Source: a virus. From it: a stretch of DNA of 24,856 bases. The notes beneath the pieces were generated by a model that was given only the letters and a program-made list of their open reading frames with translations, searched no databases and was not told where the DNA came from. Shown here in pieces: positions 1 through 7,453 of the stretch. Both the position numbers and the translations under genes were made by a program. The DNA lies in the IMG/VR virus record IMGVR_UViG_3300032224_000632, positions 1 to 24,856 of that record, one strand, 5' to 3'. How positions within the stretch are numbered: the first letter of the stretch is position 1; every line of letters starts with the position of its first letter.

Positions 1-29
1 CTGGATATACATTAGTAATTGGATAACAA

Positions 30-407
30 ATGAAAGTATACGATATAATTTGCGAAGGCGGTGGAACTAAGCCAATTCATAAACACCACAAAGCCGCAAT
101 TAAAAATGCAACTACTTTTCCTGCAATGAATCAAAGTACAGGTAGTTCATATATGGGCTATAGAATGGGTATTGCACTAGCTGGTGCACCTGATTATCCT
201 ACTAAACAAGAAGCAGATAATTGGATTGGCGGAGACCCGTTATTATCGCCTTACACTGACGAAGAAAACGAAATGATTAATGCCGCAGCCAAACAAGTGG
301 GCGGTGGCAAACGCCAAACTTGGAGCAATAATCGTAGTTTAGAAACGGCTGATGTCAACAAGACTAGCACAGTAGCTAAACCTAAAAAGAACAAATACGG
401 TGTATAA
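30..407 (+). CDS. Conserved T4-like phage protein, function unknown
   Basis: A 125-residue soluble protein with no signal peptide or membrane segment. The central part (YRMGIALAGAP, then a GGDP and a SPYTDEE segment) and the basic end KKNKYGV look like a small protein family I associate with marine T4-like phages, but I know no function for it; a virion role is only a guess from the late-gene context. The start is ATG 30, with a GGAT-type ribosome site about six bases upstream. It is followed by a short gap that holds the early promoter of the next gene, so it probably ends an upstream operon lying outside the window. No hairpin terminator is visible after it. Confidence 0.75.
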   Translation: MKVYDIICEGGGTKPIHKHHKAAIKNATTFPAMNQSTGSSYMGYRMGIALAGAPDYPTKQEADNWIGGDPLLSPYTDEENEMINAAAKQVGGGKRQTWSNNRSLETADVNKTSTVAKPKKNKYGV

Positions 408-411
408 TTTC

Positions 412-440
412 TTGACCTTGTAATAAAACTGTTATATACT
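412..440 (+). promoter_or_regulatory. Sigma70-type early promoter for dNMP kinase
   Basis: TTGACC (412-417), a 17-base spacer and TATACT (435-440). Transcription should begin near 447, giving a leader of about 15 bases that contains the AGGAGG ribosome site. This decides the kinase start: an in-frame ATG at 441 lies upstream of the expected transcript. Confidence 0.75.
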
Positions 441-461
441 ATGTCATATCCAGGAGGCATT

Positions 462-1160
462 ATGATTATAGGTGTGTGCGGTTTTATTGGTTCTGGCAAA
501 GATACTATTGCCGATTATCTAACAAATTTCCACGGTTTTAGAAGAGAAAGTTTTGCAAATTCACTTAAGGATGCTGTAAGCCACGTATTTGGGTGGGACA
601 GAACTATGCTTGAGGGTCGTACTAAAATGGCCCGTGAATGGCGAGAACAAGTTGATCCTTGGTGGAGTGAACGCTTAGGAATGCCACACTTAACACCACG
701 TTGGGTACTGCAATATTGGGGCACAGAGGTTTGTCGCAAAAGTTTTCACGATGATATTTGGATAGCCGCATTAGAAAACAAACTACGCAACAGTCAAGAC
801 GATATTGTTATTAGTGACTGTCGTTTCCCCAACGAAATTAAATCAATCAAAGATGCAGGTGGGATTGTTGTTCGTGTTGTGCGTGGTCCAGAACCAGAAT
901 GGTATGATTGGGCTGTGAGTGCAAATGCAGGAGAACGTGGTAATTTTACCTGGGCTACTAGTAAAACAAAATTAGAAAAAGCTGGAATACACGCCAGTGA
1001 AACTGCTTGGGTTGGCACTAAATTTGATGCTGTATTGGACAATAACGGCAGTATTGATGACTTGTTTGCACAAGTTAAAGATCTGGTACAAGATCACCCT
1101 GCTTCCAAAGAATCCCTTCCTTATGTAGTAAACGCTGACAGTTCGCACATACTGTCTTAA
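462..1160 (+). CDS. gp1: Deoxynucleoside monophosphate kinase (T4 gp1-like)
   Basis: Phosphorylates dNMPs to dNDPs in the cytoplasm to feed phage DNA synthesis. The 232-residue length is close to that of T4 gp1. A P-loop GFIGSGKDT occupies residues 7-15, directly after the first beta strand (MIIGVC), and ISDCRFPNE later in the protein fits the nucleotide-kinase core of this family. I chose ATG 462 over the in-frame ATG 441 because a strong AGGAGG lies at 452-457 and because the promoter at 412-440 would start the RNA after 441. The last 86 bases overlap the antisense HNH gene, so the two are convergent. Having its own early-type promoter fits an enzyme needed before late genes, although it sits beside tail genes. 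Confidence 0.9.
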   Translation: MIIGVCGFIGSGKDTIADYLTNFHGFRRESFANSLKDAVSHVFGWDRTMLEGRTKMAREWREQVDPWWSERLGMPHLTPRWVLQYWGTEVCRKSFHDDIWIAALENKLRNSQDDIVISDCRFPNEIKSIKDAGGIVVRVVRGPEPEWYDWAVSANAGERGNFTWATSKTKLEKAGIHASETAWVGTKFDAVLDNNGSIDDLFAQVKDLVQDHPASKESLPYVVNADSSHILS

Positions 1161-1416
1161 GATTAGTAGGACGGGAATTATTTAGATTCCCGTCAATATG
1201 AAACACATTGAATTGTTCTTTGTGTTTACTTTTGTACCCACACTTCTCACACTGATCCTTTTGGCGGTAACCGTCTAAGTACCACTTGGGAAAACCATGG
1301 GCAACTCCCCCATGACGTAGACAAGTTTCACACTTTTTTCTAAAAAAAGTTTTATTGTCTTTTTTATAGTTAATTGCGGCTGGTCTTAGCCCGCAAACAC
1401 ACATTGGTCTAGTCAT
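1075..1416 (-). CDS. HNH homing-type endonuclease with two zinc ribbons
   Basis: A 113-residue protein starting MTRPMC. Cysteines C6/C8 and C29/C32 form one likely zinc site; C56-x2-C59 and C90-x2-C93 form the second, flanking an HNH-like core with FHIDGNLNN (H73, D75) and N85. This matches small free-standing HNH nucleases of T4-like marine phages, which cut DNA and can spread to sister genomes; activity here is inferred. The frame is open to an ATG at 1494, but MTRP is the family's usual start, and a late-type promoter (GGTAAATA, 1428-1421) ends five bases before ATG 1416. There is no Shine-Dalgarno sequence. It runs antisense to the kinase tail and diverges from the sheath gene. Confidence 0.75.
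   Translation of the reverse strand: MTRPMCVCGLRPAAINYKKDNKTFFRKKCETCLRHGGVAHGFPKWYLDGYRQKDQCEKCGYKSKHKEQFNVFHIDGNLNNSRPTNLKTVCANCQRLLHKEGILWKQGDLVPDL
1170..1194. other. Nine-base-pair hairpin just after the kinase stop
   Basis: GACGGGAAT (1170-1178) pairs with ATTCCCGTC (1186-1194) around a seven-base loop. It lies ten bases past the kinase stop but also inside the HNH reading frame (minus strand), where it codes for the HNH-core segment. No T run follows on either strand, so a rho-independent terminator is unlikely; it may stabilise the kinase mRNA 3' end or slow HNH translation. Confidence 0.4.
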
Positions 1417-1420
1417 ACTG

Positions 1421-1428
1421 TATTTACC
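1421..1428 (-). promoter_or_regulatory. Late-type promoter for HNH gene
   Basis: GGTAAATA read on the minus strand, with CAGT and then ATG directly after it. It has the TAAATA core of the T4 late motif, and the predicted start point falls on the AUG itself. Confidence 0.45.
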
Positions 1429-1483
1429 TAACCTTTTAGGTACCTTTTTTGGTGTTATAATGCCTGTTATTTTATCAAAATAC

Positions 1484-1491
1484 ACTAAATA
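1484..1491 (+). promoter_or_regulatory. Late promoter for tail sheath gene
   Basis: ACTAAATA, a variant of the T4 late motif TATAAATA. With the usual spacing the RNA starts near 1497, leaving a leader of about 28 bases with AGGAGAG at 1511-1517 before ATG 1525. The motif is also part of a short palindrome (CTAAAT, AC, ATTTAG). Confidence 0.6.
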
Positions 1492-1524
1492 CATTTAGAT
1501 AAGAATCTTAGGAGAGACCATACA

Positions 1525-4500
1525 ATGGCTACATTATCATCACCAGGCGTATCAGTAACAGTTATCGATGAAAGTTTCTATACGCCAGCGGCCCCAGGAA
1601 CAGTACCTTTGGTTATTGTTGCGTCCGCTGAAAACAAACAAAATGGAGCGGGTACAGGGATTGCCCCAGGTACACTAAAAGCAAATGCTGGCAAAGTTTG
1701 GTTACTAACAAGCCAAAAAGATTTGTCAGATACTTTTGGTACACCCGTATTTAAAACAGATGCAAACAACAATCCAATTCACGCTGGTGAACAAAACGAG
1801 TATGGTCTTCAAGCCGCATACAGTTTACTAGGTGTTAGCAATCGTGCTTATGTTGTTCGTGCAGACGTTAACGTAAACGATTTGAATGCTGCCGCGGCAG
1901 CTCCAAAAGCTGATCCAGATAATGGCACGTATTGGCTAGACACAGCAAATACATCATGGGGTGTATTTGAATGGAACGGATCTCCAAGAACTGCAACAAA
2001 TGGTCAAACATTTACTAACAAAACACTAATTGTAATTACAGAACAAAGCAAAGTTGTAAATTACAGTGGATCAAATTTTGCTCCAAAAGGTAGCATTGGT
2101 GCAATTGGCGATTATGCTATTGTAGCATTAGCAGATTTAAACACAGCTTACAAAGACGCAGACAAATTATACTTTAAAAACCGTACAGGTTCTTGGGTAC
2201 AAGTTGGTACTAGTGCATGGGCAAGTAGCTGGCCAACAGCCACTGGCACAGTGGTAAATCCAGCAATTACTCAAGGTCATGATTATACAATTAATGGCAC
2301 AACAATTACAGCATCTGGAACAACACTACAATCATTAGTTGATCAAATTAATGGTAACACACCATTGCAAACCGCAGGTATAACTGCTGCCAAAGTTAAT
2401 GGTAAATTAGAATTGTATTCAGCAACTGCTGACATTGTAACAACTGGTACACATTGGGCCGTTGTTGGTTTAACTACGCAAACTTATTCTTTGCCAGCTT
2501 TGTCAATTGCTAGACATACACAAGTTCCACAATGGAAAAATGCAGGAACAGGCCAAACTGCTCGCCCAACAGGTAGCGTTTGGATTAAGAGTACAGAACC
2601 AAATGACGGTGCAAGATGGAGAACTAAGCGTTATAACAGCGCAACTGATACATTTGAATCAGTATCCGCTCCATTGTATGCTACCGGTCAATCTGCAATT
2701 GCCGCATTAGATCCTACAGGTGGTGGTGATAAAATTGCCGCTGGTGCATTATTTGTTAAAACAAATGAAGACGAAGGAACAACACCAGACGCTAGTTTTA
2801 GAATTTTTAGAAAATCAGCTGTTGGGTATACAACAATTAAATCAGCAAAAATTAACACACAATTTACTGCTGGAGTGTATACATTTAGCATTAAAGAAAC
2901 TTTAGTTGGACAGGATACATTTAGTAGTGCTGTTCAAATTTCATTTACAGCAACACACGCATCAAGCGATGCAGACTTGTTTGCAAGTGCAATTAATAGC
3001 GCAGGTTTAGTAAACATTGAAGCTGAAGTTGATTCACAAAATAGAATTAATATCAGCCACAAATTGGGCGGTGACTTCCTACTTCAAGATGTTACAACAA
3101 ACTATGCAATGACAGCCGCAGGTTTTAGTGGTTACAATTCAATCACAGAACAAGGTACACAAAACTTATATGATGCTGCCGATGGTGTAGCACATAAATT
3201 TTTAGCAAGTTTGTGGGAGCCATTACGCTATACAGCAAGTTCTATTAGCCCAAGCACACTAACAGCTGATGGTAAATTGTGGTACAGTAGCGTTGTTGAT
3301 GAAGTAGATATTATGGTTCATAACGGAAGTCGTTGGGTTGGATATCTAGCATCAACAAGTCCTTTCTATGACGCTGATCCTACTAGACAAACAGATCCAA
3401 ACGGTCCTATTGTTAGCGCAACAGTTCCATTACTACAAAGCGATGGTACAGCACTAATGAATGGTGATATTTGGATTGACACAAGCGACATTGAAAACTA
3501 CCCATTGATTTACAAGTTTGATGCTAACAAGCCAAACACACCAATTGCAAATCGTTGGACACTAGTTAACAATGCAGATCAAACAACAGAAGATGGCGTA
3601 TTATTCCATGATGCACGTTGGGGTGTTGCTGGTAGTAGCGTACAACCAGCAAGCATTGTTGACTTGTTATCAAGCAATTACTTAGATCCAGATGCTCCAG
3701 ATCCTGCACTATATCCAAAGGGTATGTTGTTATGGAATCTACGTCGTTCAGGATTTAACGTTAAGAAATTCCACAGAAATTATGTTGACCTAAATGAAGA
3801 TAATTTACGTGCAGCCAATCATGAAAGTATGGCCAACTACTATCCACATCGTTGGGTAAGTGAAGCCGCTAATCAAGAAGACGGTAGCGGAACATTTGGT
3901 CGTAAAGCACAACGTAAAGTTGTTGTTCAAGCATTACAAGCAACAGTTAACGCTAACCAACAAATTCGTGATGAAGAAGCAAGAGTATTCAACTTAATTG
4001 CAACTCCTGGATATCCAGAGCTAATTGGTGAAATGATTAGCTTGAACTACGATAGAGGCTTAACAGCATTTGTTGTTGCAGATACTCCAGCACGTTTAAC
4101 ACCAGATGCAACAAGTTTAAGCAACTGGGGTAACAACGTAGCATTGGCTCTTGAAGACAATGACTTAGGTGCTGCCAGCTTTGATGAGTATATGGCTATG
4201 TTCTATCCATGGGGTTATACAAGTGATAACTTAGGTAATAACGTAGTTGTTCCACCAAGCCACATGATGTTACGTACTATTGCTCTAAGCGACAACGTTT
4301 CATATCCATGGTTTGCACCAGCAGGTACACGTCGTGGCGGTATTACTAACGCAACAGCAGTTGGTTATATTGACAGCACAACAGGCGAATTTAATGCAGT
4401 TGCATTGAACACTGGACAACGTGATACATTGTATGATGTTAAAGTTAACCCAATTACATTCTTAACAGGTGTTGGTTTAGTTAACTATGGACAAAAAACT

Positions 4501-4842
4501 CGTGCAAGAAACGCAAGTGCGTTGGATCGTATTAACGTAGCTCGTTTAGTAGTTTACTTACGTAGACAACTAAGTGTTCTTGCTAAACCATACATTTTTG
4601 AACCAAACGATAAAATTACTCGTGATGAAATTAAAAATGCTGTAGAAAGTTTATTGTTAGAATTGGCAGGACAACGAGCATTGTACGACTACATTGTAGT
4701 GTGCGATAGCAGTAATAATACTCCTTCTAGAATCGATAGAAACGAATTGTATGTTGATGTTGCCATCGAACCAGTTAAGGCAGTTGAGTTCATCTACATT
4801 CCATTACGCCTAAAGAATACTGGTGAAATAGCAGGGCTATGA
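1525..4842 (+). CDS. gp18: Contractile tail sheath protein (gp18-like), enlarged
   Basis: Forms the sheath that contracts to drive the tail tube into the host. The N-terminus (SSPGVSVTVIDES) and the C-terminal third (from about residue 720: YPKGMLLWNLRRSGFNVKK, later the FEPNDKITRDEIKNAVESLL segment and the end VKAVEFIYIPLRL) are typical of T4-like sheaths. At 1105 residues it is far longer than T4 gp18 (659). The extra length lies in the middle, about residues 130-680, and holds five copies of a G-x-[YVLI]-[WF]-[LIVY]-x-[TS] motif (residues near 135, 350, 407, 583 and 647), suggesting inserted beta-rich domains exposed on the sheath surface. AGGAGAG precedes ATG 1525, which lies downstream of a late promoter. 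The gene is followed by its own tube gene. Confidence 0.93.
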   Translation: MATLSSPGVSVTVIDESFYTPAAPGTVPLVIVASAENKQNGAGTGIAPGTLKANAGKVWLLTSQKDLSDTFGTPVFKTDANNNPIHAGEQNEYGLQAAYSLLGVSNRAYVVRADVNVNDLNAAAAAPKADPDNGTYWLDTANTSWGVFEWNGSPRTATNGQTFTNKTLIVITEQSKVVNYSGSNFAPKGSIGAIGDYAIVALADLNTAYKDADKLYFKNRTGSWVQVGTSAWASSWPTATGTVVNPAITQGHDYTINGTTITASGTTLQSLVDQINGNTPLQTAGITAAKVNGKLELYSATADIVTTGTHWAVVGLTTQTYSLPALSIARHTQVPQWKNAGTGQTARPTGSVWIKSTEPNDGARWRTKRYNSATDTFESVSAPLYATGQSAIAALDPTGGGDKIAAGALFVKTNEDEGTTPDASFRIFRKSAVGYTTIKSAKINTQFTAGVYTFSIKETLVGQDTFSSAVQISFTATHASSDADLFASAINSAGLVNIEAEVDSQNRINISHKLGGDFLLQDVTTNYAMTAAGFSGYNSITEQGTQNLYDAADGVAHKFLASLWEPLRYTASSISPSTLTADGKLWYSSVVDEVDIMVHNGSRWVGYLASTSPFYDADPTRQTDPNGPIVSATVPLLQSDGTALMNGDIWIDTSDIENYPLIYKFDANKPNTPIANRWTLVNNADQTTEDGVLFHDARWGVAGSSVQPASIVDLLSSNYLDPDAPDPALYPKGMLLWNLRRSGFNVKKFHRNYVDLNEDNLRAANHESMANYYPHRWVSEAANQEDGSGTFGRKAQRKVVVQALQATVNANQQIRDEEARVFNLIATPGYPELIGEMISLNYDRGLTAFVVADTPARLTPDATSLSNWGNNVALALEDNDLGAASFDEYMAMFYPWGYTSDNLGNNVVVPPSHMMLRTIALSDNVSYPWFAPAGTRRGGITNATAVGYIDSTTGEFNAVALNTGQRDTLYDVKVNPITFLTGVGLVNYGQKTRARNASALDRINVARLVVYLRRQLSVLAKPYIFEPNDKITRDEIKNAVESLLLELAGQRALYDYIVVCDSSNNTPSRIDRNELYVDVAIEPVKAVEFIYIPLRLKNTGEIAGL

Positions 4843-4846
4843 AAGT

Positions 4847-4854
4847 AATAAATA
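4847..4854 (+). promoter_or_regulatory. Late promoter for tail tube gene
   Basis: AATAAATA lies five bases after the sheath stop. The RNA would start near 4860, just ahead of a GGAG ribosome site and ATG 4876, so tube can be made apart from sheath. Confidence 0.6.
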
Positions 4855-4875
4855 TCAATAACGGAGCATAAGAAT

Positions 4876-5502
4876 ATGGCAATCGCAACATTAAGTAAAT
4901 TTACAGTACCGTTGGCAAGTGATGCTAGTGCGTCAGCACAAGGCATGCTAATGCCTAAGTTAAAATATCGCTTTAGAGTGATGTTTCAAAACTTAGGTGT
5001 AAGCACACCAACTACTGAACTAACAAAGCAAGTTCAAACAGCGGCTCGTCCACAAGTTCAATTTGCTAACCAAGTTATTGAAATCTATAACAGTAAAATC
5101 AACTATGCAGGTAAGCCAACATGGCAACCACTAAGCATTGTATTACGTGATGACGTTACTGGTGCAGTGAGTAAATTAGTTGGTGAACAGCTACAGAAAC
5201 AGTTTGACTTTTTTGAACAAAGCTCTGCGGCATCTGGCGTAGACTACAAGTTTACAATGGCCATTGAAATGTTAGATGGCGGTAATGGCGCTAATACTCC
5301 AACAGTATTAGAAACATGGCAATGTTTTGGTTGCTACATTACTCAAGCTAACTATCAGTCATTGGGCTACGGTGAACAAGGTCCAGCAACAATTGATATT
5401 CAAATTCAACCAGATAATTGTATCCAAAGCCCACAAGGCACTGGTATTGGTACAGCAATTGGTAGAACAATTAATACACTTGCTACTGGCGGCGGTAAGT
5501 AA
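4876..5502 (+). CDS. gp19: Tail tube protein (gp19-like)
   Basis: Subunit of the inner tail tube through which DNA passes. The 208 residues compare with 163 in T4. The order of elements fits the family: an N-terminal RFRVMFQNLG strand, the ARPQVQFANQVIEIYNSK segment, the TWQPLSIVLRDDV strand, then a C-terminal pair of strands around CFGCYITQANYQSLGYGEQG and IDIQIQPDNC. It directly follows the sheath gene, as in T4. A GGAG ribosome site stands nine bases before ATG 4876 and a strong terminator follows eight bases after the stop, so this is a one-gene unit when driven from its own late promoter. Confidence 0.92.
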   Translation: MAIATLSKFTVPLASDASASAQGMLMPKLKYRFRVMFQNLGVSTPTTELTKQVQTAARPQVQFANQVIEIYNSKINYAGKPTWQPLSIVLRDDVTGAVSKLVGEQLQKQFDFFEQSSAASGVDYKFTMAIEMLDGGNGANTPTVLETWQCFGCYITQANYQSLGYGEQGPATIDIQIQPDNCIQSPQGTGIGTAIGRTINTLATGGGK

Positions 5503-5509
5503 TACAACA

Positions 5510-5535
5510 AAAAAAGGCTGGCAACAGCCTTTTTT
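5510..5535 (+). terminator. Rho-independent terminator after tail tube gene
   Basis: AAAAAAGGCTG (5510-5520) pairs perfectly with CAGCCTTTTTT (5525-5535) around a GCAA tetraloop (GNRA type). The flanking A and T runs let it work in both directions. No minus-strand gene ends nearby, so the plus direction matters. Confidence 0.88.
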
Positions 5536-5571
5536 AACGACTAAAAGTTATGTACGTAGTTAATTTAATAC

Positions 5572-5579
5572 TATAAATA
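5572..5579 (+). promoter_or_regulatory. Late promoter (exact TATAAATA) abutting a start codon
   Basis: TATAAATA matches the T4 late consensus exactly. Only ATGT separates it from ATG 5584. By T4 spacing the RNA starts at about 5584-5585, that is on the AUG, so the message would be leaderless. There is no ribosome site upstream. Confidence 0.75.
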
Positions 5580-5583
5580 ATGT

Positions 5584-6633
5584 ATGACCAGTAAATCAAA
5601 CGGCTTTTTAGATCAATTAATAAATGGTGTTGGCAATCCTAAAGGAACATTGGGATCTTGGCAACACGCTAGTCGCACCTTTGAAGATGATTATTTTAGG
5701 CTTGCTCCAAAGGCTAAGTTTTTATATCATGTATTTTTTGACATTAACACTAGTGCGTTAAAAACTCTTAATTTAAAATATCAAAGTCAAAATGAATTAG
5801 GCTTGTTGGTAAAGGGTGTAGACTTACCTAAATTTACATTAAAAACAGCAACACTTAATCAATACAATAGAAAGAAAGTTGTTACAATGGATCACGACTT
5901 TCAACCTATCAATATTAAATTCCATGATGATAGAGCGCATCTTATAAACACATTGTGGCAAAACTATTATAGCTATTATTTTGCAGACCCAAGCAGTGCT
6001 CAGTTTGCAGGTGCATACTCAAGAAATGCTATGAGATCATCAGATTTTATTAGAAACAAATATGGTTTAGACAACAACAGTTCTATACCATTTTTTAATT
6101 CAATTACAATATATCAACTTAACAATCGTGAATATGTAAGTTATACGTTGGTCAATCCTGTAATTACAGCTTTTAGTCATGACCAACCACAGGCAAGTGA
6201 TCAAGGTAGTGCTGGTGCAGAAAACAATATGACCATAGCTTATGAAGCAGTTGCATATGACATTGGGTACACAGCATCAGGTGCAGTCAAAGGTTTTGCA
6301 GTTGATCATTACGATAAAATGCCTAGCCCATTAAGTGCGGCAGGTGGCGGCACATCAAGTTTATTTGGCCCAGGTGGTGTTGTTTCAGGTGTGGCAAATA
6401 CCTTAAGCAATATTGAAAGAGGCAACATTGTTGGAGCCGCAATTACAGCAGTTAATACGTATCAAAACGCTAAGAGTTTAACAAACGCTGGATTAAAGCA
6501 AGAGGGCAATGCTATACTAACAGCTGGAGCAATAGCAGTTGCCGCGGCAGGTTTGAGTGGAATTAAAAATATTGTATTCCCGTCTGCTGGCACAGGCAAC
6601 ACAACAACAAATGCCACTCAAATTGATTTTTAA
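5584..6633 (+). CDS. Tail-tube-fold structural protein (gp54/gp48-like)
   Basis: A 349-residue protein whose middle carries the tail-tube pattern: FLYHVFFDIN, then LVKGVDLPKF, an NQYNRKK segment, FQPINIKFHDD and, near residue 185, a strand pair ending in YTLVNPVITAF. It therefore looks like a paralogue of the tube protein. T4 baseplate-tube junction proteins gp54 (320 aa) and gp48 (364 aa) have this fold and similar length, so tail-tube initiator or cap is the best guess; the exact match is not certain. The C-terminus (residues 260-345) is Gly/Ala-rich. ATG 5584 is the only possible ATG start near the N-terminus, since an in-frame stop lies one codon upstream, and it has no Shine-Dalgarno sequence. 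Confidence 0.6.
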   Translation: MTSKSNGFLDQLINGVGNPKGTLGSWQHASRTFEDDYFRLAPKAKFLYHVFFDINTSALKTLNLKYQSQNELGLLVKGVDLPKFTLKTATLNQYNRKKVVTMDHDFQPINIKFHDDRAHLINTLWQNYYSYYFADPSSAQFAGAYSRNAMRSSDFIRNKYGLDNNSSIPFFNSITIYQLNNREYVSYTLVNPVITAFSHDQPQASDQGSAGAENNMTIAYEAVAYDIGYTASGAVKGFAVDHYDKMPSPLSAAGGGTSSLFGPGGVVSGVANTLSNIERGNIVGAAITAVNTYQNAKSLTNAGLKQEGNAILTAGAIAVAAAGLSGIKNIVFPSAGTGNTTTNATQIDF

Positions 6634-6642
6634 GGAATAGCA

Positions 6643-7011
6643 ATGTTAAGTAATTTACCATCAAATAGTATCACTGGAAGTTCACAAGAAGTAAGAGCAT
6701 TTTTTGACAAATTCTTTTTACATCAAATAACATTCCCAGCAAATCAAATTGATGCAGTAGTTGGTTTTTTCTTAAAACGTGGATTTGATGAAACAGCCGC
6801 ACGTAGCACAGCTATTGTATTATTAAATCAAGCTAGAATAGACAATGTTAATGTATTTGAATTAATTGACACACTAAAAGGGTTAACTGATGTACAGTTA
6901 ACAAAAGTTGTTACTGAAGTGCTTAACGCTTACAGAGAACAAACTAGTACATTAGGATACAAAGTATCAACAGTTACTGATACTTATGAAAGTCGCAATA
7001 TTTTGATATGA
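6643..7011 (+). CDS. Small conserved virion-type protein
   Basis: A 122-residue, mostly helical protein. AVVGFFLKRGFDETAAR and the VVTEVLNAYREQTSTLGY segment are features I associate with a conserved family in marine T4-like phages, usually listed as structural; I know no mechanism. An AAGGAA ribosome site precedes ATG 6643. The stop overlaps the next start by four bases (ATGA), implying translational coupling with gp4. The place between a tube-fold protein and head completion suggests a role in joining head and tail, which is inference. Confidence 0.75.
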   Translation: MLSNLPSNSITGSSQEVRAFFDKFFLHQITFPANQIDAVVGFFLKRGFDETAARSTAIVLLNQARIDNVNVFELIDTLKGLTDVQLTKVVTEVLNAYREQTSTLGYKVSTVTDTYESRNILI

Positions 7012-7445
7012 GCCGATTCGCACGTGGCAAATACATACTCAAAAACCCAGAAAAATATATAGGAAACAAAACTCCTACATATAGATCAAGCTGGGAGTGG
7101 AGTTTTATGAATACTTGCGACACACACCCAAGCATACAACGTTGGGCTAGCGAAGCAATTTCAATTCCCTACAGAGATCCACTAACTAATAGACAAACAA
7201 TATATGTACCAGATTTTTTTATACAATATGTAGATAAAACTGGTAAAATGTTTGTAGAACTTATTGAAGTCAAACCCAGTAATCAAGCTACCTTAGAAAA
7301 CGTAGGTAAAAGCAAATATAATCAAGCCCAATTTGTTAAAAATCAAGCTAAGTGGAGTGCCGCTAATGCTTGGTGCAGAAAACAAGGTATACGCTTTAGA
7401 GTCCTAAGTGAAAAAGATTTATTCCATCAGGGCGGAGTTAGATAA
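7008..7445 (+). CDS. gp4: Head completion protein (gp4-like, nuclease fold)
   Basis: In T4, gp4 (also called gp50/65) finishes the filled head before tail joining and resembles PD-(D/E)xK nucleases. This 145-residue protein has nearly the T4 length. It shows KNPEKYIGNKTPTYRSSWE, then the presumed active-site residues E30, D69 (YVPDFF) and E87-x-K89 (EVK), followed by a helix with NQAKWSAANAWC. All four catalytic-type residues are present, so cleavage activity is possible. The start overlaps the preceding stop by four bases and has no separate ribosome site. The gene ends eight bases before the presumed start of gp16. Confidence 0.85.
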   Translation: MSRFARGKYILKNPEKYIGNKTPTYRSSWEWSFMNTCDTHPSIQRWASEAISIPYRDPLTNRQTIYVPDFFIQYVDKTGKMFVELIEVKPSNQATLENVGKSKYNQAQFVKNQAKWSAANAWCRKQGIRFRVLSEKDLFHQGGVR

Positions 7446-7448
7446 GTA
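7441..7448 (+). promoter_or_regulatory. Weak late-promoter-like motif before gp16
   Basis: GATAAGTA has two mismatches to TATAAATA. It spans the gp4 stop and lies six bases before ATG 7454, the same spacing as at 11737-11744. Sequence support is weak; the spacing match is the main reason to list it. Confidence 0.25.
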
Positions 7449-7453
7449 TTGCT

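Noticed and set aside
441-461. ATG 441 as the start of the kinase
   Set aside because: It lies upstream of the predicted transcript start and has no ribosome site; 462 has AGGAGG and begins at the first beta strand.
1179-1185. CTAAATA on the minus strand as a late promoter
   Set aside because: It is the hairpin loop inside the HNH gene and only antisense kinase sequence follows; chance match is likely.
1417-1494. Upstream extension of the HNH gene to ATG 1494
   Set aside because: It would run through its own late-type promoter motif, has no ribosome site, and family members start at MTRP.
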